Shown piece by piece: positions 7,749 through 15,269 of a stretch of 15,960 nucleotides of DNA. Below the pieces are notes generated by a model. The model worked only from the letters and a program-made list of their open reading frames with translations, did no database searches and was not told the origin of the DNA. The position numbers and the translations under genes were made by a program. The stretch spans positions 1-15,960 of the forward strand of contig CAYOLL010000105.1 in the NCBI GenBank assembly GCA_964404765.1, in the 5' to 3' direction. The number at the start of each line of letters is the position of its first letter. The stretch's first letter is position 1. This DNA is from CAYOLL01 sp964404765 [NCBI: uncultured Gemmatimonadota bacterium]. Its GTDB lineage: Bacteria > 4572-55.

Positions 7749-8171
7749 ATGAAACATTGGAGTTATCTGGCCCCGGCCGGGGCCATCTGCGTGTTGGGCA
7801 GTTTCTTTTTCACCTGGTTCAAAGTCGCCGGCACGCGCGTATCCGGCGTCAGCGAAGGCGGGTCGCTGTGGACTTTTGTCGTCCTGGCCGCTTTGATTTT
7901 ATGGGCGTTTTCGATTCAAAAGCAATGGCCGTTGCTGGCCAAAGCGACGATTGTCGGTAGCGGGGTCGCCGGTCTGGTTATGATGGGCACGGTTATCCAT
8001 CGCGTTTATCATACCAAAGTGGCCTTTATCAGTGTAACCAAAGTATTTGATGTCCATTGGCAGCCGGCATTTTTTCTGCTCGGTTTGGGCTTTATCGCTA
8101 CCTTGATCGGCGGAGTTATGATGGAGCCGACAAGCCCAACAGCCACAGCTTCGGAAAAGGCCGACGCATGA
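7749..8171 (+). CDS. Small four-helix membrane protein, unknown function
   Basis: A 140-aa hydrophobic protein with four likely membrane helices at about residues 5-24, 40-57, 62-83 and 105-125, a short loop carrying basic residues (HRVYHTK) between the third and fourth, and a polar C-terminal tail rich in T, S and A. I do not recognise the family. The ATG at 7749 lacks a good ribosome binding site, perhaps because the MITE-like insertion and its target duplication replaced the original upstream DNA only 16 bp away. The stop overlaps the start of the HAD phosphatase gene (ATGA), so the two are co-translated, and the membrane protein may have a functional link to it. Confidence 0.7.
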   Translation: MKHWSYLAPAGAICVLGSFFFTWFKVAGTRVSGVSEGGSLWTFVVLAALILWAFSIQKQWPLLAKATIVGSGVAGLVMMGTVIHRVYHTKVAFISVTKVFDVHWQPAFFLLGLGFIATLIGGVMMEPTSPTATASEKADA

Positions 8172-8929
8172 TCAAGGGCCTGCTGATAGACATGGACGGC
8201 GTTTTGTACGTGGAAGACCGGGTTGTGCCCGGCGCGCCGGAAACGATTACCTGGCTGCGCCGGCAAAATCTGCCATTCCGCTTCCTGACCAATACTACCA
8301 TGAAAAGTCGGGTCACCCTGGCCGCCAAACTCAACCGCATGGGCATCGAGGTTGAGCCGGCGCATATCTTCTCTGCAGTCTATGCCGCGGCCTGCTATGT
8401 ACGCCAAAAGCCAGGCGCGCGCTGCCACCTGATGCTGGCCGAAGACGCGCAGCAGGAATTTGCCGGTCTGGCCAGCGCTTCCGACCAAGTGGATTTTGTC
8501 GTTGCCGGCGATTTGGGCGATCAACTCAATTATGACCGGATCAATCGCGCCTTTCGCTGCCTGATGAATGGCGCGGAATTGGTGGCGTTGCAGAAAAATC
8601 GTTTCTGGCGCACTGCCGACGGTCTGGCCATTGACGCCGGCGCATTTGTAGCCGCCCTGGAGTACGCGTCCGGCAAAACGGCGACACTCATTGGTAAACC
8701 GGCCCGTCCGTTTTTTGAAGCCGCCCTGCAGGACATGGATATTACCGCCGCTGAAGCGTTGGTCATTGGCGACGATCTGGAAGCGGATATCCAGGGCGCG
8801 CAGGCTCTGGGCATTCGCGCCGCGCTGGTCATGACCGGCAAATCACAGCCGGACGATGTGGCGCATCCGACGATTCGGCCGGATTTTATTTTTTCCACGA
8901 TTGCTGATTTTGTAAAATTTAAGGAGTAG
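8168..8929 (+). CDS. HAD-superfamily IIA hydrolase (NagD/LHPP-like phosphatase)
   Basis: Phosphatase of the haloacid dehalogenase superfamily, subclass IIA, related to NagD, p-nitrophenylphosphatase and LHPP; the physiological substrate is unknown. All four HAD motifs are visible in the 253-aa protein. Motif I is DMDGVL with nucleophile D8 and acid/base D10. Motif II is LTNTT with T41. Motif III is the lysine of IGKP at K177. Motif IV is IGDDLEADI with D202 and D203 for Mg. The large cap lies between motifs II and III, which defines type II. The ATG at 8168 overlaps the preceding membrane-protein stop; a longer frame starting at 8057 runs through that gene and is rejected. The last codons and stop lie in the first copy of a 15-bp repeat (8913-8927) that also supplies the ribosome binding site of the next gene. 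Confidence 0.9.
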   Translation: MIKGLLIDMDGVLYVEDRVVPGAPETITWLRRQNLPFRFLTNTTMKSRVTLAAKLNRMGIEVEPAHIFSAVYAAACYVRQKPGARCHLMLAEDAQQEFAGLASASDQVDFVVAGDLGDQLNYDRINRAFRCLMNGAELVALQKNRFWRTADGLAIDAGAFVAALEYASGKTATLIGKPARPFFEAALQDMDITAAEALVIGDDLEADIQGAQALGIRAALVMTGKSQPDDVAHPTIRPDFIFSTIADFVKFKE

Positions 8930-8960
8930 CAAAATTCATTTTGCCTAAAATTTAAGGAGT
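8913..8960 (+). repeat. Short direct repeat carrying a ribosome binding site
   Basis: TAAAATTTAAGGAGT occurs at 8913-8927 and again at 8946-8960. The first copy encodes the last residues of the HAD phosphatase and part of its stop; the second supplies AAGGAG at an ideal distance from the ATG at 8966. A small tandem duplication of the gene end seems to have created or preserved the translation signal of the downstream gene. Confidence 0.7.
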
Positions 8961-8965
8961 GATTT

Positions 8966-10351
8966 ATGCGCTGTAAAATTTTTTATCTGCTCTGTGGACT
9001 TCTAACGCCCCTGACCGTCTGGAGTCAGCCCTTCAAAATTGACGGCAATTTGGAAGATTGGGCAAAACTTAAATCAACCCTCATCAATACAAAAGCGAAC
9101 GCGGTCTTTCAGCCAAAAAACTGGCTGAGCGAAAAAGATTTAAGCGTTTCTTACCGGCTGACTTCGGACAGTGAGAATATTTACGCCGCGATCCAGATAA
9201 CGGATGATGTCATTGTCAAAGCCAAAAATCAGGCCGGCCAGCTCAAAAGCGATCATATCGAATTGTGGTTGGATCTGATTCCCGGTACAGAACGGCTCTA
9301 TGTTGAAAATGAGAAAGATGGCAAAATCGTCAAAACAACCGATAAAAGCCGGATGATCCAACTGGCTTTTGGGCCGGACAATTGGGTTGCCTATTACTTG
9401 CCGGAAAAAAAGCCCGTGGCGCCGCAGGCAATTGAGTCCGCGCTCATAACCGTGCCCGGCGGCTATGTGCTGGAGTGCCGTCTGAACGGAACAGCGCTTG
9501 GAGAACTGCCGGCTAACGGTGTTAAAAAAGTAGGCTTTTTGGTGGATGTGGTGGATGCCGATAATCCCAGCCAACCGGCTCAGGATGTATTGTTCTCTTC
9601 TTCCGCCAAGCGAAAATTCGGTGACCCGAAAACCTTTAGCCAAATGGAATTGCCGATATTGGTTACACCCAAAGCCATTCAGGATAAGATGGCCAAAGAC
9701 GCCGCTGTCAAAGCGGTTTTCAAATGTTTTCCTGGCGGATTTTGGGCCTGGGATGGCGCCAACTGGAATTTTTCCGTGCGCGGTGAGCAGCCTATTTTTG
9801 ATGACGGCGGCATCTTTTTATTCCAATATAAGTTTGCCAATTTTCAACCTAAATTTATCAAGTCCTACCCGTTTGGTTCCGGTCCGGATCAGACTTTTGT
9901 CGTCTGCTCCTACGAAGATGTGCTGGCAGTCAGCGCGATGACTTCGACCAATGCCCAGAAGCTTTACGGCTCGTGGTTTGATGAAAAAACGGCGGCGAGC
10001 TTCGGCCATCTTTTTACCAAAGAATACAGCTTTACGACATTTAAATATCCGGATGGCGTCCAGGGCTGCGCGGTTTCACGGCTGATTACTTCGCGCACCG
10101 GAACGGGCATTTGCGGCGGCGCCGAGACGTACGCCACGACTTTTTATCGGCTCAATCAAAAGTCGTTGGACCAGGTCTTCGAGTTCATGTCCTCGCCGTG
10201 TGACGAAAACGTCTACCTGGCTTGGAAATGGACGAAACCCGGCGCAGAAATCATGACTTTTGAATATCCCGAAGCCAATTTGAAAATGGATGAAAGCGCC
10301 GCCGGCTCTAAAGCGTTGTTGAAGTGGAACGGTAAGACATTTGCAAAATAA
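8966..10351 (+). CDS. Exported protein with CBM9-like domain
   Basis: Secreted or periplasmic protein, 461 aa. The N-terminus MRCKIFYLLCGLLTPLTVWS is a Sec signal with probable cleavage after S20. Residues 21 to about 230 look like a family 9 carbohydrate-binding/DOMON-related module. They open with FKIDGNLEDWAKL and continue with the strand NIYAAIQITDDVI, then SDHIELWLDL (95-104), WVAYYLP, GGYVLECRLNG and VGFLVDVVDAD. This is the usual order of that domain, which binds sugars or other ligands but has no catalytic role alone. Residues 231-461 show no motif I recognise; they contain several aromatic-rich strands (FPGGFWAWDGANWNF, TFVVCSYEDVLAV). The ATG at 8966 has AAGGAG about 8 nt upstream. 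The gene follows the HAD phosphatase by 36 bp and may belong to the same transcript. Confidence 0.72.
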   Translation: MRCKIFYLLCGLLTPLTVWSQPFKIDGNLEDWAKLKSTLINTKANAVFQPKNWLSEKDLSVSYRLTSDSENIYAAIQITDDVIVKAKNQAGQLKSDHIELWLDLIPGTERLYVENEKDGKIVKTTDKSRMIQLAFGPDNWVAYYLPEKKPVAPQAIESALITVPGGYVLECRLNGTALGELPANGVKKVGFLVDVVDADNPSQPAQDVLFSSSAKRKFGDPKTFSQMELPILVTPKAIQDKMAKDAAVKAVFKCFPGGFWAWDGANWNFSVRGEQPIFDDGGIFLFQYKFANFQPKFIKSYPFGSGPDQTFVVCSYEDVLAVSAMTSTNAQKLYGSWFDEKTAASFGHLFTKEYSFTTFKYPDGVQGCAVSRLITSRTGTGICGGAETYATTFYRLNQKSLDQVFEFMSSPCDENVYLAWKWTKPGAEIMTFEYPEANLKMDESAAGSKALLKWNGKTFAK

Positions 10352-10353
10352 GG

Positions 10354-10376
10354 CCCTCAAATTCGAGGGGATTAAA
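10354..10376. promoter_or_regulatory. Imperfect palindrome before the KilA-N gene, candidate operator
   Basis: Starting two bases after the stop of the CBM9-like gene, this element has CCCTC/GAGGG arms (14 of 16 positions palindromic over 10354-10369). It matches 20 of 23 bases of the perfect palindrome inside the KilA-N gene, including the GGGATTAAA flank. Since KilA-N is a DNA-binding domain, this may be a binding site 26 bp ahead of its own start codon. It could instead be a dispersed palindrome or a weak terminator (no T-run). Confidence 0.4.
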
Positions 10377-10402
10377 CCCACTCTATTCCAAGAGCCGACG
10401 CC

Positions 10403-11236
10403 ATGAAGAAAAAAACCAGAAACACCATCGAAGTGCAGGGAACCTCCGTCGCTGTCCTTTCGCAGAATCGGCAAGACATCATCTGCCTGACCGATATCGC
10501 CAAATTCAAAAACCCGGATCACCCGGACGATGTGATCCGCAATTGGCTGCGCAGCCGCAACACGGTGGAGTTCCTTGGGGTCTGGGAGCGCCTCAACAAT
10601 CCGAATTTTAATCCCGTCGAATTCGACGGGATTAAAATGCAGACGGGTCTAAACAGCTTTGTCCTCACGCCGAAGCAGTGGATCGAAAAAACCGGAGCTG
10701 TGGGCATCACGTCAAGCGCCGGTCGCTACGGCGGCACCTACGCCCATAAGGATATTGCCTTCGAGTTTGCCGCCTGGGTCTCGGTTGAGTTCAAGCTGTA
10801 TCTCATCAAGGAGTTCCAGCGCCTCAAGGAGGATGAAAGCACCCGCTTGTCGTTGGCCTGGAATCTGAATCGCACCCTTTCCAAACTCAACTACCGCATT
10901 CACACGGACGCTATCAAGACGCATCTGATTCCGGCCGCAATTACACCCGCGCAGGCTGCGCTCACCTATGCCAGCGAAGCGGACGTCCTCAATGTTGCCC
11001 TCTTTGGCCAGACCGCTAAACAGTGGCGCGACACCAATCCCAAACTCGAAGGTAATATGCGCGATTACGCCACCATCGAACAACTGCTGGCGTTGGCCAA
11101 TATCGAAGGCATGAACGCCGAACTCATTCACATGGGGCTGTCACAAGGGGAACGCCTCAAACGTCTCAACGAAATTGCCATCCGCCAAATGCAGGTACTC
11201 GCCTCTGTTCCGACGATCCGGCAACTCAAGGAATAA
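10403..11236 (+). CDS. KilA-N domain protein
   Basis: DNA-binding protein of the KilA-N/APSES-related family, common in phages and mobile islands and also found as single chromosomal genes; the role here is unknown. In the 277-aa product the domain covers about residues 8-142. It starts with VAVLSQNRQDIICLTDIAKF, continues with DVIRNWLRSRNTVEFLGVWE, then the highly conserved NPNFNPVEFDG (66-76), GRYGGTYAHKDIAFEFAAW (108-125) and VEFKLYLIKEFQRLK. The C-terminal half is mostly helical, including ALTYASEADVLNVALFG, without a known motif; I cannot tell what it binds. The ATG at 10403 has only a weak purine stretch upstream. The gene has no phage neighbours. Its codons 68-79 form a 34-bp perfect DNA palindrome, a relative of which lies before the start codon. 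Confidence 0.88.
   Translation: MKKKTRNTIEVQGTSVAVLSQNRQDIICLTDIAKFKNPDHPDDVIRNWLRSRNTVEFLGVWERLNNPNFNPVEFDGIKMQTGLNSFVLTPKQWIEKTGAVGITSSAGRYGGTYAHKDIAFEFAAWVSVEFKLYLIKEFQRLKEDESTRLSLAWNLNRTLSKLNYRIHTDAIKTHLIPAAITPAQAALTYASEADVLNVALFGQTAKQWRDTNPKLEGNMRDYATIEQLLALANIEGMNAELIHMGLSQGERLKRLNEIAIRQMQVLASVPTIRQLKE
10605..10638. repeat. 34-bp perfect palindrome inside the KilA-N gene
   Basis: The left arm ATTTTAATCCCGTCGAA (10605-10621) is the exact reverse complement of 10622-10638, with the centre at GAATTC. It encodes the conserved NFNPVEFDGIK stretch of the KilA-N domain. The protein sequence is conserved in the family as I recall it, so selection on the protein may explain the base order in part, but a perfect 34-bp palindrome is more than protein conservation requires. 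Confidence 0.75.
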
Positions 11237-11402
11237 TGCATGCTTTTAATGACCGGGCATCTTTAGAGTTGATTGTCCGCGAAGCTTATCTCAAAAGATT
11301 AATTGCATGGAACTGAATTTGGAAATGAAACAATGTGGCCATTGTCAGAATATAATTGTGCTTTGAAAACCGTAGAATCCGCTACTTTGTTAAAGGAGAC
11401 GC

Positions 11403-12467
11403 ATGGGTACAAATAGACGCCAAATCGCACAAATAATCCGGCAACGGCAAAACGAGTTGGCCGAGGCAATTATCGTCTGCCAATATGAACGCCAACCCGA
11501 AATCTGGAAGCCTTTTGGTAACATCGGGCGGGAAAAAAGCGTGCGCGACGTTGGTTACCATCTCTCTTATCTGGCGGAAGCCATTGAGGCTGATGCGCCG
11601 GAGCTCTTCAACGAGTATCTGGCCTGGGTCAAAATATTGTTTGCGAGCCTGAAATTCCCCGCGCATGTCCTGTCCGCCACTCTGGATTGCACCCGCCAGA
11701 CACTGATTACGCATTTGCCGCCGGAGATGAGCAGCGTCGCGCTGCAAATCCTGGACACCGGCATTCAAGCCCTTAGCCAGGCGTCTGTCGAATTGCCAAC
11801 CTTCTTAGACGGCGACACGCCGCTTGACAATATGGCCCGCCAATTTCTGGCCGCCCTCCTGCAAGCCGACCGCCGCGCCGCCAGCCAGATGATCCTCAAC
11901 GCTGTCCAACAAGGCGAATCTATCAAAGAAATTTATCTGTGCGTTTTCCAGCGTACCCAGCGCGAGCTGGGCCGGCTATGGCAGACCAATCAAATCAGCG
12001 TGGCGCAGGAGCACTTCTGCACCGCTGCCACGCAAATGATTATGTCACAGCTTTATCCATTCATTTTCAGCGCCAATGACAAGCGTAAAGACCGACGGCT
12101 GGTGGCAACGTGCATCGGCGGCGAGCTGCACGAAATCGGCGCGCGCATGGTGGCCGATTTTTTTGAAATGGAAGGTTGGGACACCTATTTCCTGGGTGCG
12201 AACACCCCGCCTGAAAGCATTCTGCGTGCGGTAAAGGACTATCGAGCCAACGTGTTGGCCATTTCCGCGACAATGATCTTCCACGTCAGCCTTGTGACAG
12301 AAATGATCCGCGTATTGCGCGCCGACAGTTCGATCCGCATCCCGGTTCTGGTCGGCGGATACCCGTTTAATCTATCGCCCGGACTGTGGCGACAGGTTGG
12401 CGCTGACGGCTATGCCCAGGATGCTCAGAGCGCCATTAGCGCAGCGGAGGGGCTGTTACAATCATGA
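11403..12467 (+). CDS. Cobalamin-binding sensor protein (CarH-like B12 domains, no HTH)
   Basis: Predicted cytosolic sensor of cobalamin or light, 354 aa. Residues 1-130 are helical and unassigned. Residues about 140-220 form the four-helix B12-binding cap, ending in RELGRLWQTNQISVAQEH with W193, E203 and H204; the W-x9-EH spacing matches the Trp/Glu/His that contact adenosylcobalamin in CarH. Residues about 232-354 form the Rossmann B12-binding domain, with GGELHEIG (239-246) where H243 should be the lower axial ligand, followed by S288-x-T290 and GGYPF. Two differences from CarH stand out: the motif begins with Glu instead of Asp (E241), and the residue after W193, which is His in CarH and used on illumination, is Q194. 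There is no MerR-type DNA-binding domain, so it must act through a partner. The ATG at 11403 has AAAGGAG upstream. Its stop overlaps the hybrid kinase start (ATGA), making the kinase the obvious partner. Confidence 0.87.
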   Translation: MGTNRRQIAQIIRQRQNELAEAIIVCQYERQPEIWKPFGNIGREKSVRDVGYHLSYLAEAIEADAPELFNEYLAWVKILFASLKFPAHVLSATLDCTRQTLITHLPPEMSSVALQILDTGIQALSQASVELPTFLDGDTPLDNMARQFLAALLQADRRAASQMILNAVQQGESIKEIYLCVFQRTQRELGRLWQTNQISVAQEHFCTAATQMIMSQLYPFIFSANDKRKDRRLVATCIGGELHEIGARMVADFFEMEGWDTYFLGANTPPESILRAVKDYRANVLAISATMIFHVSLVTEMIRVLRADSSIRIPVLVGGYPFNLSPGLWRQVGADGYAQDAQSAISAAEGLLQS

Positions 12468-14593
12468 ACAAGAGCGCCGGTTTGGCGTTGCTATGCGACG
12501 AGCATGGCAACCTGATTAAAATATTGAGCGATCAATTCGGCATAGGTGAAAACTGCGCACCGGGCCGGCCATTTACGCAACTGGTGGCGCACGGATCACT
12601 GGCCAAAGCGCTTTCCTTCCTGACGGAACTCCGGATCAACGGCCTGGCCGTCGATTGGGAAATCAATATCGCGTTGGGGGAGCAGATACGGACGCTGCAT
12701 TTCGCCGGCGGGCGACTCGACCGGCATCTGCTGATTGTCGCCGCCGAAAGCGGAAAGTTTGCCCTGAATTTATACGATGAAATGATCAGCATCAGCAACG
12801 AGCAAACCAACGCCTTGCGGGCCGCGCTCAAAGAGCAACGCCCGGACAACCGCATGTTTGATGAAATCAGTCGCCTGAATAATGAACTGACCAATATGCA
12901 ACGTGAATTGGCCGGACAGAATGCGCAGTTGCAGCGCGAAATCCATGAGCGCAAACTAGCGGAAAATCAAGCGCGTTTCCAGGCCACGCTGCTGGACGCT
13001 GTCGGGCAAGCCGTTATCGCCACAAACAGCGCCGGGATGATCACTTATCTGAATCGGGCCGCCGAAAATCTGTATGGCTGGCCGGCCAATGAGGCCGTAG
13101 GTCAGAGCATCCTGAATGTAACGGTTCCCCAAATTTCTAAAGCGCAAGCGCTGGAGATTATGGCCCAACTCACTGCAGGTCAAATGTGGTCGGGTGAGTT
13201 TCTTGTCCGGCACCGCAACGGCCGGGTCTTTCCGGCTCTGGTTCACGACGCGCCGATTTTTGATGAAGCCGGCACCCTGATCGGCATCATCGGTATTTCG
13301 TCCGATATTACGGCCCGCAAGCAAACCGAGGAAGCCCTGCATCTGGCCAAGAAAGAAGCCGATACCGCCAACCAGGCTAAAAGCAAGTTCCTGGCCGGCA
13401 TGAGCCACGAACTGCGCACCCCGCTCAATGGCATCCTCGGTTTTACCCAAATCCTCAAGCACGATCCCAAGTTTCCCGACGTTTATCTGCCGAGTATTGA
13501 GACGATCGAGCGCAGCGGCCAGCATTTACTCAGCCTGATCGCCGATATTCTGGATTTGGCCAGAGTCGAAGCCGGCAAAATGGAATTATTAACAGAATCG
13601 TTTGACTTAATCGCCATGCTGAATGACCTGATGGCGATGATCCGGGTTCGCGCGGCAGCTAAAAATTTAGCGCTCATTCAGACCGCGGCAACGCCCCTGC
13701 CCCGCTTCGTTTTGGGTGACGAAAAGCGGCTGCGCCAGATTCTGCTGAACTTATTGAGCAACGCCATTAAATTTACCGCCCGGGGTCAGGTGGAGCTTTT
13801 GATTGCAGAATGCGAAATGGCGGTTGTGGAATCCACGTCGGAAGCGCCGCGATCATTGATGCGGTTTGCGGTCACCGACACCGGCGCGGGTTTGACCGCC
13901 GCCGAGCGGCAACAATTATTTCAGGACTTCTCCCAGGTGGGCGATGCCGCTTCCAAAGCGCAAGGCACGGGCTTGGGTCTGGCCATTAGCCAACGTCTGA
14001 CGCAGTTGATGGGCGGACAGCTAAGCGTGGCCAGCACACCGGGCCAGGGCTCGACTTTTTCCTTTACCATCCCGCTGCAAATAGATCCAAGCCGAGCAGA
14101 CGAAGCCGCGCCGTCGCAAAAAGCGCGTATTATCGGCCTGCAAAGCGCACCGCCGACCATTTTGATTGTGGACGATAACCCGGTCAACCGCAAGGTCTTG
14201 CGCGGTATTCTGGAGCCGCTGGGCATCCTGTTGCTGGAAGCGGAAACCGGCGAGCAAGCCGTGCGTCTGGCCACCGATCATCGCCCGGCCGCCATTTTAA
14301 TGGATTTGTTCATGCCCGGCATTGACGGGCTGGAAGCGACCCGCCAGATTCTAACCCAGCCGGAATTAAAAGACTGCCTTATCCTGGCAATTTCCGCCGA
14401 TGTGTATAAAACTACCCGTGTTGAAGCGCTTCAGGCCGGCTGTGTCGACTTTCTATCCAAACCAGTGGATGCGTCACTCCTGCTGGATAGACTGACCTTT
14501 CATCTCAAACTGCAATGGCTGTACGCCGAACCTGTTACGGCGGCTGTAACCGAAATGGTCTGGCCCCGGCGGACATCTTACAGCCCTTGCTGA
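12464..14593 (+). CDS. Hybrid sensor histidine kinase (PAS-HisKA-HATPase-REC), C-terminus frameshifted
   Basis: Two-component hybrid kinase, soluble as no membrane helix is seen. Domains in the 709-aa frame are as follows. A PAS-like N-terminus (about 5-95) is followed by a coiled coil (135-168) and a PAS domain (170-285). HisKA has the phospho-His in [11 protein letters not shown] (H315). HATPase shows the N box LLSNAIKFT (N433), G1 DTGAG (472-476), the F-like box FQDFSQV and G2 GTGLGL (501-506). The receiver domain (565-680) has D570/D571, phospho-acceptor D614, S644 and K666. After [10 protein letters not shown] the frame ends in 13 residues (from M698 to C709) unlike the family. The following frame (from 14554) continues with plausible C-terminal sequence, so one A has probably been lost at 14553-14555; repaired length would be 769 aa. 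Kinase core and receiver are intact. The start overlaps the B12-sensor stop (ATGA), suggesting cobalamin-controlled signalling; no output regulator is in the window. Confidence 0.93.
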   Translation: MNKSAGLALLCDEHGNLIKILSDQFGIGENCAPGRPFTQLVAHGSLAKALSFLTELRINGLAVDWEINIALGEQIRTLHFAGGRLDRHLLIVAAESGKFALNLYDEMISISNEQTNALRAALKEQRPDNRMFDEISRLNNELTNMQRELAGQNAQLQREIHERKLAENQARFQATLLDAVGQAVIATNSAGMITYLNRAAENLYGWPANEAVGQSILNVTVPQISKAQALEIMAQLTAGQMWSGEFLVRHRNGRVFPALVHDAPIFDEAGTLIGIIGISSDITARKQTEEALHLAKKEADTANQAKSKFLAGMSHELRTPLNGILGFTQILKHDPKFPDVYLPSIETIERSGQHLLSLIADILDLARVEAGKMELLTESFDLIAMLNDLMAMIRVRAAAKNLALIQTAATPLPRFVLGDEKRLRQILLNLLSNAIKFTARGQVELLIAECEMAVVESTSEAPRSLMRFAVTDTGAGLTAAERQQLFQDFSQVGDAASKAQGTGLGLAISQRLTQLMGGQLSVASTPGQGSTFSFTIPLQIDPSRADEAAPSQKARIIGLQSAPPTILIVDDNPVNRKVLRGILEPLGILLLEAETGEQAVRLATDHRPAAILMDLFMPGIDGLEATRQILTQPELKDCLILAISADVYKTTRVEALQAGCVDFLSKPVDASLLLDRLTFHLKLQWLYAEPVTAAVTEMVWPRRTSYSPC

Positions 14594-14772
14594 ACGCAAT
14601 TAACAGCGGCGATATTGTGCGGATGCAGGAGCGCGTGGCCGAGCTCGATCAATTAGCCGGCGTATACCAGCCGTTTGCCCGGCGTTGTCTGTATTTGGTA
14701 GACGAATTTATGTTGAGCGAATTGGCTGCTTTTGTGGAAGCCTCAGCTGCGATTAAGCATGAAGATCATTAA
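14554..14772 (+). pseudogene. Displaced C-terminal domain of the hybrid kinase
   Basis: In the -1 frame relative to the kinase, 72 codons starting [20 protein letters not shown] continue where the receiver domain ends, and reach a TAA at 14770-14772. Such short helical tails (here with RMQERVAELDQL, YQPFARRCLYLVDEFMLSEL) follow the last receiver in related hybrid kinases and may be HPt-like, though no HPt histidine motif is evident. No good start codon or ribosome binding site precedes it, so it should belong to the kinase. The sequence at the junction (ACCGAAATGG) is not a classical slippery heptamer, which favours a real or sequencing deletion over programmed frameshifting. The last codons (KHEDH, stop) lie inside the repeat unit that begins at 14757. 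Confidence 0.7.
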
Positions 14773-15081
14773 CATGGATAAACAGGATGGACACGATAAA
14801 AAAATGAAACACGAAGAGACAAAGAAATAGCATGAAGATCATTAACATGGATAAACAGGATGGACACGATAAAAAAATGAAACACGAAGAGATAACCAGC
14901 ACGATCATTGCTTGCCCAAAGGAATACATGGATAAACAGGATAGACAGGATAGAAAAATGAAACACGAAGAGATAACCAGCACGATCATTGCTTGCCCAA
15001 AGGAATACATGGATAAACAGGATGGACACGATAAAAAAATGAAACACGAAGAGACAAAGAAATAGCATGAAGATCATTAAC
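14757..15081 (+). repeat. Upstream array: tandem copies of the GxxExxY gene 5' end
   Basis: The stretch is built from copies of one module starting ATGGATAAACAGGATGG and including ATGAAACACGAAGAG. Two full 81-bp units lie at 14847-14927 and 14928-15008; shortened units lie at 14774-14829 and 15009-15064. A 17-bp leader GCATGAAGATCATTAAC occurs at 14757, 14830 and 15065. The full units repeat the first codons of the gene at 15270 (MKHEEITSTII), then switch to a common tail ending AAAGGAATAC. Because 81 is divisible by three, the frame stays open across copies (14832-15065), giving 27-residue repeats; I do not regard this as a real gene. The first unit starts within the kinase's last codons. 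Confidence 0.85.
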
Positions 15082-15156
15082 ATGGATAGACAGGATGAAC
15101 AGGATGGAAAGGCAATTACAAAAGTATTTTATCCTGTCCATCCTGTTTATCCATGT
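15080..15156. repeat. Long hairpin made of inverted repeat cores
   Basis: The arm 15080-15107 (ACATGGATAGACAGGATG...) and the arm 15129-15156 are 28-base inverted copies with four mismatches, separated by 21 bases. The arms are the same ACATGGATAAACAGGAT core that heads the units of the upstream array and occurs after the GxxExxY gene. This is the only place where the core is inverted. It closes the upstream array and could form a strong hairpin in DNA or RNA. Confidence 0.8.
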
Positions 15157-15269
15157 CGATAAATACCTGAACATGGATGTGGGAACCTTGCAAAGGTTAA
15201 ACTTGTTACGGAGTCAATATTTTCAAGGTTCGCTTAACTCCCCAACGTGAATTTTCGCAAGGTTATTTT
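15157..15269. repeat. Spacer with fragments of an AACCTTGCAAGGTT-type palindrome
   Basis: The leader of the GxxExxY gene holds AACCTT-GCA-AAGGTT (15184-15198) and two further CAAGGTT pieces (15224-15230 and 15258-15264), apparently broken copies of another palindromic element. The last CAAGGTT gives AGG about 8 nt before the ATG at 15270. No other gene or clear promoter is seen here. Confidence 0.45.

Noticed and set aside
10352-10380. Rho-independent terminator after the CBM9-like gene
   Set aside because: The hairpin arms are short with mismatches and are followed by GATTAAACCC, not a T-run; similarity to the palindrome in the KilA-N gene is the better explanation.
11236-11316. 26-codon ORF overlapping the KilA-N stop (MHAFNDRASLELIVREAY...)
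   Set aside because: It is very short, has no recognised relatives and lacks a clear ribosome binding site. A coupled start at the TAATG overlap is possible but cannot be supported.
14545-14560. Programmed -1 frameshift site in the kinase gene
   Set aside because: The junction lacks an X XXY YYZ slippery heptamer and no strong stimulatory hairpin is evident; a one-base loss is the simpler reading.
14832-15065. Open frame of 77 codons made of 27-residue repeats in the upstream array
   Set aside because: The open frame follows from the 81-bp unit length being divisible by three and from copying the GxxExxY 5' end; no separate ribosome binding site or non-repeat sequence supports a gene.
14753-15174. 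Overlapping hydrophobic frames on the minus strand through the array
   Set aside because: They are the reverse translation of the A-rich repeat units, show the same periodicity and have no start signals.
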